A stretch of 64,000 nt of DNA from Sipunculus nudus. Taxonomy: Eukaryota; Annelida; Sipuncula; Golfingiida; Sipunculidae. The first letter of the stretch is position 1. Each line of letters begins with the position of its first letter. Of the stretch, positions 1 through 12,100 are shown piece after piece. The notes below the pieces were generated by a model, which was not told the DNA's origin, ran no database searches, and was given only the letters and a program-made list of their open reading frames with translations. The stretch is taken from positions 72,926,300 through 72,990,299 of the forward strand of contig CM049314.1 in NCBI GenBank assembly GCA_026874595.1, read 5' to 3'. A program made the position numbers and the translations under genes.

Positions 1-39
1 TGGTTTTTGATCGGACTTTGATACTTAATTTTTAGAATT

Positions 40-1010
40 TGTATCGCACTAACATTCTAATACGAACTCTTAAATGTAGTTTCGTCTTCATGTGACCAAT
101 AACCTTGGCTATCGGCAGTTGTTTGGATATATTGAGAAATATGATTTTTATATTAATTTTATATTAACTAGATTTATATCAACTGCTACTATTATATAAT
201 AGCCTGTCATTGTAGATGTACATAGAGTAAAACTTATTTATTATTCTAATGCATATGTTGTACTCACTATATATATTATTTAGGTCTATAAGAACAGAAG
301 TTTTGGAGCTGATGTACTTTTGCTTGTAATGCCAGTAGTCTGTTGACATTTACTGTTTTTACTCAAAAATAAATATTACGAAATAAACACTAAAGTGGAC
401 AAGGGGCTAAGTTATCATATAATAAATAATTTATCATTATATGATGGCTTTCCTGTGTGTTTACTTAGTTTCTGGCTGGTTTCGAATCACGCTTGAGAAA
501 CGGAGGAACTCATCCTGTCAATTCAGCCACTACGACTGTCTGTACCAGACTGGCATTCGTCGAACGGTAGCATACAATAGACCCATCGACATCATAGAGT
601 AGTGTTAGACACAAACAAATTGATAGTGTAACATTTATCAAACCAAAGGTCTTATAATAAAATCAAACCACAAATTGTTGTGGTCCTGGATGTATTGTGG
701 ACCAGAATGAAATATATTGTGGCTTAATTCCTGTTCCAGTTGACATATTCTCATGCATACCTAGGCCTAAAACGTACCACATCGTTTGACAACCATGCGA
801 AACAATATAAGAACCAACATTTATACTTAATATGACTTTGGTTATTCTGGAACTGGTTGCCAAGTGAAATGGCGTCTGCTATTGGTTTGCAATTTTGGTG
901 TTTTAATTTTCAGAATATTCGTTACAATAACAACCAATCTGTGGCATTTAAATGAAGTTCTTTGTGACCAATAATTTTATTCATCACCAATGGTTTTTAG
1001 ATGTTATGCA
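40..1010 (+). repeat. Duplicated block C, first copy
   Basis: Diverged direct duplicate of 27180-27860. Shared stretches include the phrases around 77 and 27240 (TGTAGTTTC), around 165-320 and 27345-27495 (TGTAGATGTACATAGAGTAAA), and around 990 and 27820 (CAATGGTTTT). Similarity is strong to about 420 and weaker beyond. No reading frame here looks coding. It implies that the PAN-like gene array continues to the left of the window. Confidence 0.6.
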
Positions 1011-2590
1011 TTAAACATTTTTATTTAGTTACTGGTTTTTATGGCTCTGTTCCAGCCGTGGTTGCCATTTTTTATTTAAACATAAAAATTATCTTACAGT
1101 TTCTCATTCAGGTATATGAGGGACTGACGGCACTGAGCATTTCATGTCAAAAATCAGTATTTCTATTTCTTCTATATTATGGAACTGGTAATTAAGTGAC
1201 ACATCCTGTCATTTGTTGCAAACCAAACTGTGATGCTTACATGTGTGGAATATTCATGACAGTAAACAATCAATATACAGTTATTGATGTATGTAACTGG
1301 CCTTGACCTAACCCAGATATTAATAACTATCATTTTTTTATAATTATTTGGCAATATATGGCTTCTTATTCTAGGTTTAAAGATCTATGCATCATTCCTT
1401 CATTGTAGCATATTTCAGACCCGATCTGATGAATTATAAAAAAACACTGTAAAATCTCAATAAGCACCCTATGGTATGTGAATAGCCTATAATGACAGAA
1501 AAATCTTCCAGGGATTTACATAACATTTAGCGGTTGCATATTATGTTCTATTTCTTCAGCCTTTAAGGCTTTTTGAAAACCAATTTTCATTTTATTATTA
1601 AGCATCATTTAACAATATGTACTTTCAACATATATAGTCATTTTACAAAGCATGTCCAAATTACAATACATCCATTTGTCGTATTCATAAGCTTGTAACA
1701 ATGTCTTGATTGCGTCACTCTACCAGCAGGTGTCTAATTTTAACACAGTAATCAATTTAAAGTGATACATTTGAAATTATATGTAGAAACATTAAGCGTA
1801 AATATTCGTATGTTCAAGTGGTGCCAATTTGGTCCTCCGTCAGGCGTTTCCATCTGCATTACTTCATTCATGACGACCTATTTTTTCACCTATCGCTATC
1901 GAGTATCGCCTCCAGAACCTTAAGGTCTTCATTTGTTTCATCAAGTTTATAAATCTGACATTTAAAACCTGTAGATTCATCGTCTTCTTCTACTCATATA
2001 AAAGCTTGCATTTTTAAGTCTTTATTTTTTGTTTCAATATATATACCGGTTGTTTTGTTCTCGATAATACATATTTAGACTTGTTTTACGAATCTTAAGG
2101 TTGATTTCTTATATCACCATATCATGTGCTAAAAGACAATAAAGTTTTAAAATTTATACTACGTAAGAGTAGATATTATTGTGAACTGTTTGTATTACAA
2201 ACTGTGTATTTGTATATAATGAAAGTTTTACCTTTTTTCCTTCGTTTTCTATAACCCGAAATGTTTTTCAATTTAATTTACCGGCATATACATAAAAAAA
2301 TAATAAATTTTCAGTTTTTTCTAAATATATTTACCTCCAGCTATTTTATCTAATTTGTTTGCATGCATAGTAGAATAAATTATTTTATATGCTTTACCTC
2401 GAATATAACTCTTTCTTCTAACAGAGTTACAACAAATGTTAACACCAGAAATACATTGATCTTTATGGCATACAATGGGCTGTCTTACACAAAATTTTTA
2501 AAAAAATCTATGGCGCTATATATATTTCGTGTTTCAATGGAATTTTAATAACCTGCATCAAGAGAGACTTTAATTTCATGGGCTTTTTTA
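1011..2590. other. Gene-free AT-rich sequence
   Basis: I see no credible exon, RNA gene or complete mobile element. Reading frames over 60 codons here are short, AT-rich and lack coding character. Confidence 0.5.
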
Positions 2591-5130
2591 TCATAAACAA
2601 TTTAGAAGCCCAAATATATTTCCCATCAGTTAAATGGACAGGTCTGGGATGTGTGTATTGACATATAGCAATCTAAGCATTGCGGGGAATTTTTATTGGG
2701 GAAGGGAACTATTGCGAGAAACTTTCACCATGATCTTGTGTTTAATATTCAAACACAAGTGTTTGTGTTGTAACAGCCATGATAAAAATAAAGTACAGAT
2801 ACCTACCTGAAGTTGTACTTTTTAAGCTGGACCGAGTTTTGATCAAGGACAGAGTCTTAATTCTATGTCCTCCTCTGTGATGTCGGCTGCCACATCCTAC
2901 AAGTTGTTAAACAATGCTGTGAAGTCCCAGGTCGAAAACACTTTACGCTGGACCAATGTGTTTCATTCTGAATGCTGCAGGCTTACCGACAGGTACAAAA
3001 CAAGTATATAACAAGTATATATCATTTTATTTTGAATTAAATATACAACATATAACTGCTTTAAATTAACAAAATATGCCAAATAAAATATGAAGTAAAT
3101 TATGTATCAAATTGCATATTTTTTTAAATATATAACGTTAAGAATGTTAGGTATATGAACGTATTTTTTTTTAATTTGGCATTGCACCATTGTTTGCACA
3201 AACAGAATTCTGTAGTAGGTAAATATATTTGTAGTAATTTTACAATAGTAACTGGTATTTATCATTCATCATTCTATAAATAAATTCATAAAAAATGCAA
3301 GATTAAAACAATTTATCACAGGTAACAAAACGTAATTAACTCAAGTACGCAATTTAAGCCAGGCTTTATTCTGAATCTTAAAACTGTTTCCACTCCCATT
3401 AAATGAACATTTCAAATATTTTTTTTTTATTCAACTGTAGTGCATCAGTCAGAAAATATTGATGACATAAATAAGCATTTAAAGGTTTCTAAATGTCGCA
3501 CGCATGTTATAATATACTTTCCCAAAACACAATGAAGCTCTTCTGGCAATAATGCATGTTATAAACATACTTTCACACAACACAATCGCCTGAATGCCAT
3601 TTAGCATAGCTGGAGCATATAATCTACCGAAGCCCAACTGGTATTACTAAAGAAAGCAAACGCATTAATTATTGTTTACATCTAACAATGCAACATAAAA
3701 TAAAACGGGCAAAGGGCATACTAAAGTTTCACAACAAGGCCCTTCTGAAATTATTTGAGAACGCAAACACATTTATTTTTACATCTAACAATGTAACATG
3801 CAATGAAAGGGTAGAAGGCATACAATTGGGTTTAGTCATCGAAAAACATATTTTTTTATGTTTCAGCGGAAATATATGACGGTATTAAGTAATTAATAAT
3901 AAGTGATTCTCTTTCAGACAACATATACAACAGAAACAAGTTCTAGTAAATGATTAAGAGGCATAGTCTTACCTTTTTATTTAATTAAGCCATATGTTTT
4001 AACGGTTCTGAAATCAATTGACCGCCGAACATTTTGAAAGGGTTGCACGCGGCCTGCGGTACAATGACAAAATCATAACTAAGTCATTCAAAGGTAAGGA
4101 ACAGGAGTCACCCGCTGCTTTTTTTAACCTTATATAAGGTCCGCTTGTGCAGCACCATGTTTTAGACAATGTGAATCGCCTTCTGTTCATACTTTGACTT
4201 TGGCCTATTTTAATTTAAACATATTATCTACACCAATACGAAATAATACATTTGGTCAATGATACATTATACAAATTATATATTACTTTATATGATGGAC
4301 AATTACAGATTATATTGGATACAAATAATCAAGGTCTTGGACTGTAGATGGGAGAATACCTCTCACGTGTCCTCTAGCCTGCATTAAACTCTTCCGTAAA
4401 TTAGTCTTTTTTAAAATCAATTTAGTATATCCTAGGGAAAATGTAACTGCCATATATTAGCCTCTAAGAGTTGCAACATATAGTTGCGACTATGCGTTTT
4501 CCTGGGAAATGGAGTGCTTTGTCCCTGAACAGGGAAGTCTTTATACCTCATCAGGCCTTGTGTCCCCAAAGTCTGTCAAATCTATCAAGGTGTTGCACAG
4601 ACATCAACTAATAGTATTGTTATCATCGTTTTATGGTGTTCCTTATTGGTAGAGTTCAGTCGACCGGCAGAGCGTCAGTCTATCGTGAGAATGGCTGTAA
4701 ATGGCAGTAACTGAGGTTCTGCGATTCTTCCCCCCCCCCCCCCCCGTTCCGATTTCATGACATGAGAACCCCCATTAAGCAGGTGGGTAAACAGTGGAAG
4801 TTTACAACAATAATCATTGAATACGGTAGGTTACCGGAACAGTTAAAAACATTGTACCATTACCGTACTTGAGGCTTCTTTCTTGATTATCAGAAACTAC
4901 TCCCTTAATTACATTTCATCTGTGTCATTTTTTTCGAAACTTCACGTACTGAAAGATTGCTGTATTCCGGTAAAATAGGCCAGATGTCATCCTCATACGT
5001 TTAACTTCATCTTAATCTTTCAGAATCAGAAACATTTCTCTAAATTACGTTCCATTTATATTAGTCCTACGAAACTCATAGTCTGCTGTGATCTGGTAAT
5101 ATAAATAAACTTAGCAGATTCTGTTGAGGA
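2591..5130 (+). repeat. Duplicated block A, first copy
   Basis: Diverged direct duplicate of 15060-18107. Colinear landmarks are a GCGGGGAATTTTTATT phrase (2681 and 15156), a GATGTCGGCTG phrase (2879 and 15355), a GAACAGGGAAGTCT phrase (4528 and 17511) and a GTCTGCTGTGATC phrase (5082 and 18055). A run of 16 C lies at 4730-4745. No coding region is apparent; the copies differ by many small indels. Confidence 0.8.
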
Positions 5131-5584
5131 AACAAATAGTCATATAATGAAATTTTACTTTTATCAATAGAGCTTAATGAAAATATAACCCTAAAACTCA
5201 AACGTATCACTTAAATCCATATCAAAGTTCAGCGATACGGAACCAGGATAAAAACTGTAATCAGTTTCTGCATTTTTTTCGGTCTGTATTTTGGGAATGT
5301 TCAGGTTGTCGTCATTATATTTTCTAGGAGATTTATACGTTTGGGCTCTTTATTGAAATCGTTTCACTTCTTTATCTACATTTTTGAGTCATTGGCTGCA
5401 TGTCCGATGAAGCTTATTGGTGAATTCGACATATTACATAAACCAGGATAAACACTTGGCGTCGTTATAACAGCGGCTGTTCTGCAAAGTCGATGAAGTG
5501 TATGATGAATCTGCATCTGGCTAACAAAACGCTATACAAAGAAATGTTATGCTCTCTTGTCAGTTTTTCCAGCGGTTATTTATA

Positions 5585-5875
5585 ACCTCCGCCAAGGAGG
5601 TGGTATTTTTCCGGACGTTGGTTGTTTGTCTCACTGTTTGTCTGCTAGCAACATTACTGAAAAAGATATTAATGGATTTTGTTAATATCTTCAGGATAGT
5701 TCGTCAATGATACAAGACACAATTGATTAAAGTATAGGGGTGACCCGGATCACCATCTCGATCAAGGAATAGGAATAATGCTACATTTCTGATGATGCCA
5801 TACGGGGATGCAGAGCTGCCTTTGCGGAGGTCTGCGCCCCCTGAGTGCTTTTCTAGTTTTGCACTCTGCGTTGTT
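5585..5875 (+). mobile_element. Short interspersed element with CCGCCAAGG ends
   Basis: Begins ACCTCCGCCAAGG and closes with GCGGAGGTCTGCGC followed by GAGTGCTTTTCTAG, so the ends are partly complementary. The interior has a TTTGTCTGC phrase, an AGCAACATTACTGAAAAAG phrase and a GTGACCCGGATCACC phrase. A second copy in opposite orientation lies at 41352-41612. Non-coding and MITE-sized. I believe this element type is widespread in marine invertebrates, but that is memory, not a search. Confidence 0.7.
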
Positions 5876-6070
5876 AAAACAAACTGTTATAAGCAACGTT
5901 TAATCAATACAATTAGTAATTGTGATGTTCTTGCTTGTACCATATTAAGTAGACAAAACATTGGAGGAACAAAAACAGTATGAGAAAAAAAATGCAACCT
6001 AATCCGGACACAAAATATAATAACGTGAAACAGGTGTGTAAAAATAGCCCGGGTCTGATGATTATTTTAA

Positions 6071-6949
6071 GGAAGTGGCTAAACAACCGGCAGGGTGCCG
6101 GCAGTTCAGTCCACAGGCTAAACAGCCGGCAGGGATATTGACCTTGCCAGCAGTCTACCCCACTGGCTAAACTGCCGGCAAATTAATGTATGCTCTATTA
6201 AGACTATTTCAGTCTATTTCAGTGTTATACTAATACTCTGTACTTTCCATTATCATTATTATTTGGACAATGAGCTGACAATATAGTGATGACTTACCAA
6301 ATTATCTATTTTGCTGGTCTATATGTAATTAATATATTGAGTAATAATGAGTAGGTATTAAAAGTACACATTTGTGATATTTACAGGGTACTTTTATATA
6401 AATTTTCTGATAAAAATTGTAATATTTACCAGATAGTTTATAGATTTTGTCATAAAAATATACCAGAAATGTGAATGTGTGTCCAGAGACTGTTTATAGT
6501 TTGTACACTAGTGTGCTTATGAGCAAACAAATAATTAGTGTGTGAAAACAAACTCAGGTTATGTCAAATTAATGGCCAAAGGATCAGCTAATTACTTGAT
6601 CAAAGGTATAATCACACAATCTTACAACACACCCATTTGACATTGCTGAGCCTAGCTATTGTGTTGTGAGATGATGCAAGAAATATCCACACCAAATAGC
6701 ATTTCTTAAGAAAAGGCTATCAAAATATCATATCTTATTTGGTAAGTCAGCATTATATTGTCAGCTCATTGTCAAAATGATAATGAAAAGTATAGAGAAT
6801 CACACTGAAATAGAGCATACAATGTTACATTCATTTGCCAACAGTTCAGCCAGTGGGCCATAGACTCAAGGGCAAGGTCAGAATTCCCTGCCGGCTGTTT
6901 AGCCTGTGGACTAAACTGCCGGCACCCTGCCGGCTGTTTAGCCACTTCC
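6071..6949. mobile_element. Mutator-like non-autonomous foldback transposon
   Basis: An 879-bp element starting GGAAGTGGCTAAAC and ending GTTTAGCCACTTCC. The terminal inverted repeats run about 210-240 bp on each side (6071-6310 and 6738-6949); the outer 66 bp are nearly identical. Each arm contains several GCCGGCAG-type subrepeats. The 9-bp sequence TTATTTTAA lies directly on both sides (6062-6070 and 6950-6958), a perfect target-site duplication. Long inverted ends with a 9-bp duplication fit Mutator-like elements. The interior is AT-rich without a transposase, so it would depend on enzyme from elsewhere. It lies in a part of the first duplication unit that is absent from the second. Confidence 0.85.
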
Positions 6950-6958
6950 TTATTTTAA

Positions 6959-8017
6959 CGGTGTCGAAGTTTACAGACACTGGTAAAAGTCAAATTAAGA
7001 GTCCAGGAAGTCACGTTAGCGGTATTATACTTGTAAGAGACTAAGCCGATGATGCGGTACTTTTCACAGATAAACTGGTCTACTCTTTAAAATAATAGGT
7101 CTTCCGATTTTTACTAACAATATTTTACTTGATTGAGCACAAAATTAGAATGACATATTGTCTCTTTAAGTATCTTATTATTATTTGTATGTCAGATTCC
7201 CTATTTATAGTTATAGTAATATTTAAAATCGATCGCTTTACCAATCAACCTTCTTGACAAAATTGGAGAATTTTTACCCGGAAATGCACAAACTATGGCC
7301 AAAAAGTCAGTGAGGAGTAAAATAGTTTAAAAATATACCGTGGCTATTCCATAGATATTAAAACAAAATAAATTTTGGCGGATTCCTCAAACTGTAATTG
7401 GTCAGGTAATAAATAAAAATTCAGTCAATTTAGTAGTACTTTTCAGAGAGTAATTGGTCAACGAAACACGAGTGCCGGTCTCCCTCGTGAATAACCAGTG
7501 CAGCATTAGTGACAGACTAATCGATTGAATCTTGTATTGTATCCGTCTCTGGTCATACATGGGGCTCTCTTGAGCGACGAGCCATGATGAATAATGTAAA
7601 GATGTGAACAATAACATCGGGTATAAAATCCCTCAGTCTTCAAAAGGTTCGAAATAATCTTTTGTTGCTTCATTTTATGTCATGCGGTCCATTAACATGT
7701 GACGTGGGAAACTCGGTTAATGTTCCCTTGAGTGGGGGACTGCTCTTATCTGCATCCGTTTTAAAGTTTCAGCCCAGTAAATCATCAGCACGCATAAGTA
7801 GGAACTGGATACCAAGAGCACATTTGCAGAAAATAGAGTACATGGATGTCTCGAAATATCTGGTCCATAAATTGTTTCATTAACAATAGGAGACTTTCTC
7901 CATTGAAGATGTTCTTCGTTAACTAAAGATCACGAAAGAAAAAACACTTTCTGCTCTTCTCTATCGTCCATTAGTAAAATCAGTGAAGATAAGCTCGAGA
8001 AAAATTGTTTGTTAATC
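6959..8017. other. Gene-free stretch upstream of the PAN-like copies
   Basis: I see no coding region, RNA gene or recognisable element. Short reading frames at 7402-7617 (minus) and 7662-7883 (plus) have no recognisable domain and are probably chance. Confidence 0.4.
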
Positions 8018-8200
8018 ATGTACTACATCAAATTCCCAATTGCCATTCTATTGCTGATTGGAAGATCACTTTTAGCAAAGAAATTTAAACATTTTCCGGA
8101 TTCAGGGTTTTCAGGTGCTTCTCTGGTATTTACAACATAATTTTCCTAGGCTTACTGCTTCTCTTCTTGCGCTGACAATCCAAAGTGTAATTATGGACAC
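8018..8200 (+). pseudogene. PAN-like gene 5' fragment
   Basis: Encodes a signal-peptide-like start followed by KKFKHFPDSG, the same N-terminus as the intact gene at 24326. It reads in frame to a TAA near 8139, then continues as a degraded match to the cysteine-rich part and stops near 8200. It sits just before the next, longer copy and looks like a local duplication of the 5' end. Confidence 0.8.
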
Positions 8201-8267
8201 ACCGCAGGATATTGTCTGTTGTTCTTAAGCAACTAGAGAACTGGGACCAAAGAAAAAGCTATCGGTC

Positions 8268-9166
8268 ATGCTGTGGATAATGTTTTCAATTGTAATTCTG
8301 TTGCTGATCGGAAGATTGGTTATAGCAAAGAAATTTAAACATTTTCCGGATTCGGGATTGTCCGGAGCTTCCGCTATATATACAACAACAGCTTCTTTGA
8401 CGTTTTGCTTTTCATTTTGCACCAGTGATAAAAGTTGTAATTCGCTTGAGTGCCTTTCTGAAGAAAACAAATGCCGCCTCTATAACGAGGGTGAGAATGA
8501 CGGGTTTTACGTGAGTTCCGCACACACAGACTTGTACATAGCTGTGAACCCGCCCTTTGTATGGTATCTTGTGTTACATGCCACCGCTGGTGTCTCTCAG
8601 AGAGTCGTTAATTTTTGTACGTCACAAGGAAGTACCAATCTGACGTCAACGGGAACGGAAACCCGTCAAACCCCGCCAACCAAGCGACAAGTCATTACAT
8701 AGGTGGACTTGTGGACAATTGGGAATATCTGAATCCTTCAGAAGTCAAGTTTGTTTTTTACAAAAATGGCGGTGAATTTTCTCATTTTTTATTCAATGCT
8801 ATCGGGAGTGACAAGATGAACTGGTTTTCACTTGATAGATTTCAGTTTGGTACCTATTCAGATATCAAAGTAAAAATGTTGTCACCATCTTGCACTGGTC
8901 TAGGATGTAAATTTTCTATAATGGGCCACCCTTATAACGTAGCAGGTCCACATCGTCGATTTCTTGTAAGCTGGTATTACAACGGCTGTCCTGATGACGT
9001 GGGCTGGATCATAGTCATCGAAAAAGACACGCCTCATGATGTTTGTAACTTCCAAATACAATAATTGGCCTTCGTTTATGTACTCCACCACAGGACAACG
9101 GGACAATTTGCTTATTCAAATGCTATGGAAACGGCCGACACTCTGGCGGTGTTTCTAAAATTTTAA
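8268..9166 (+). pseudogene. PAN-like secreted protein, frameshifted copy
   Basis: Nearly full-length relative of the intact gene at 24326-25213, with a signal peptide, the KKFKHFPDSG start, the cysteine-rich N-terminal domain and the C-terminal domain (MNWFSLDRFQ, WYYNGCPDD). Two lesions break it. A net 2-nt insertion near 8646-8660 moves the second half into another frame. An 8-nt deletion near 9050, relative to the copy at 18108, causes a stop at about 9062. The remaining 3' end is still readable to the ancestral stop near 9164. In the cysteine-rich part it has an extra cysteine (SLECLSEE where the intact copy has FEWLSEE). Confidence 0.9.
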
Positions 9167-12100
9167 TGTTTCATAATATTAATTATCGTCGGTATGAGCT
9201 CCCTTTATATTCATACGTAAAGCGTGTTAATGTACACATCAATAGGCGTATTTTAATTATTATTACGATCGAGTAGAGTCAGAAGATTCAACATTACGAA
9301 ATGTGATATTATATATTGGAAACATTGTTTTACATTTCATTGAACATATTTAGGAAGGATATAATTGTCTGAGACAAAATGCCAAACACCTTTATAATTA
9401 TCATCATGCACCATGTTACCTATCAAGTGTTTAGCTTTACTCTGTTTATCTAAGTAGGATTCATGATCTAAATTCAAACAAAGAAAATACTAATTTCACA
9501 GTGTATTTTAAAGGTTAAGTATATAATAACATTTCTACCCCAATGATGACATTCAGGAGCAAGAACAGCTGCCGATTGTCCAACACAGAAACCGTACGGT
9601 TAAGTTATGGATTATTTATGCCGAATATTGATGCAGTTCCTTGTTAAATTATACCAACATGTGGGCATTACTTCGTGAGAGTATTTCAACTACATTGGTT
9701 GTGGTATAAGTAATATCGCCTGGTAAACGTGTTAAAGTCAATCTGAGGTAATAAGTGAGGACTACCCTAATAAAAGTATGCACGTTTGCGGCAACATGGA
9801 TTTGTGTGGATACAAGAAATTGCATATTTTTTTAAACATTATAATTATACAATTGTTGTGTATATGACCTATTTATGCATTAAGAGCATTGTAAATGTTG
9901 CATGTGTTTTGATAATAAGTGTCTGCACGTCTTTTTCCTACAGGCTTCCTTTAATCTTTGTTATGAATATCCTAACCATCGTTTACATGTTGTTACAACA
10001 TTACAATATAATGGTGTTTCTTCGAGGCAATATTCAAAAGGCCTAGGTTATATATACTTCTATGTATTACAGTGCATGTTTGACATATAGCAGAAACAAA
10101 TTCATTAAGGATGTGATGCGAATTCGTTAATGGAATCACTAAACAGTTAATTGATATATTAACATAAAATCAGAATAAAATGAGACATGTCTGATACCCC
10201 AACAATGTATGTTGCAAGCTGTATGTAGCAAGTTATAAAATATATTTCTTATGTGTTTATTGTTGTAATGATTATCTATCGGATATTATCACCCCACAAA
10301 GCCTTAATATTTCAATCTAGCATCAAATCTTAACGCTGGTCCTATCTCATATTGATGAATAGATTATGTCATGCTCCAGGTTAATTATCACTCAGAGAGC
10401 ATTTTTGTCCTGACGTTTCAGTTGTAGTGTATCAATTCACGAACAGCGTTGCACTCACAATGGCGCTAAATATCAAAGAGCTTGAGCGCAACGGACGTGT
10501 ATCTGTTTATAGAACCACGCTTTGTGTATACCGTAAATGTTAGCATTAACAGCATTCGTTATAAATGGCTGTGACACAACTTAAATAGGTGAAAAGCCCT
10601 TGTAAAAGGACATTAAGTGAATACGGAATGTCAATGCGTCGGGTAAAGTGGAGTTTCACCATTTATGACCTAGTTTAATTGAATCTTTTCATCTTTAGGT
10701 ACCTTAAATTGTAATTGCTTTTATTGATTATAACATGCAATTGATCATTCTGGATAGGCGATTCTCGTCAACCTGGTCGGTCCATGTAAATAATGGACGA
10801 TTATATTAATGCACAGCTAACAGAGGCGTTCATTTCCCATATCTCTTGCATCTTGTTTTATAGAGTAAACTGGTAATATCGGACACTTTTGACTACCTCA
10901 GCTTACAGTTCCGTGACCGATCAACACAACGCTGGTTTCCGAATATAAATTAAAACGTCACGGACCAGATTTTTAAAACATCATACACGCATACGTCACG
11001 TACAGAAAAAGTTTAGAGGCCGTGGAGGTGCACCTGGGTAATATCGGATACCACCCGCGTATTATCGGACACAACCCTATACGGTAACACCTGGGGCCGC
11101 CGGATTGACAGTGATATCATGGAAACCCGACGTTCACGGCTGGTACAGATGCTATGAGAAGTGCAAAACGTGTTCATTTTTGGGAAACATAGGAAAAGCT
11201 TCCATCTGATCGGTTTTCCTACCAAAGTTAACTTTGGCTGCGCCGTGTATGTCATAGACCTTATTCCGCCATCGTGATAATTTGACGCAGGACGAAACCC
11301 GTTTACTTTGACCGCGCAAACTAGCCAACAAAATGTATTTTGTTTTATAAATTTTGTTTTATAAAATAATAGTCAATATCAATTCTAGATGAACTACCGA
11401 TATAATATGTGCATTGTCCCTGTATATAATTAGTCAACTCGTATCTTTTTTCTGAAATGCTTCGAAATCTAGGCGCTTAAATGGACCTGTTGTGTAGTTA
11501 TTGCTGTTATAAGTCTGATGCACAGGAAAAAGTCGGAACTTTTATATAAATGAATTAAATGAATAATATATGAATAGAAAATAATTATTGAAATGCAAAA
11601 AGCAAGTTCACATCATTATATATTAAAGCAATAGTATATTTGTTAACTTATAAGTTATAATATTTGTTTATTTTTTAGTAAAATGCTTAATTGTATACAG
11701 TGACATCCAAGCAGCTCAATTTGCCGATCTATATAGCAAATATGTTACCTTATGAGGATTAGTATTTTGAACCTATGTACATCTGATTTACTGTGAATAT
11801 GACTCCAAATATCATAACAATTAATTATAAGCGCTTACGCGGTAATGTCCCGTTGTTTATCCTTCAAGGAGCAGCTTTTCAAGATTGACAGTTTCCATGG
11901 TGCCGACTGTCCGATATTACCTGTGTACTTTTTGAGACAAAAAAGTGCCACCCGGGTAATATCAGACATTTAACAAAATACAGAAAATATTTAAATGTCT
12001 TAAACAAACAAAATGCTACAAGTAAAATAAACTGTCTGACTTTGATATAAACAGGTCGTGACATTGCTCTTAATTCTCAGAACTTGAACTACATTAGTGG

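Noticed and set aside
8225-8470. 81-codon minus-strand frame
   Set aside because: It is the antisense of the PAN-like pseudogene.
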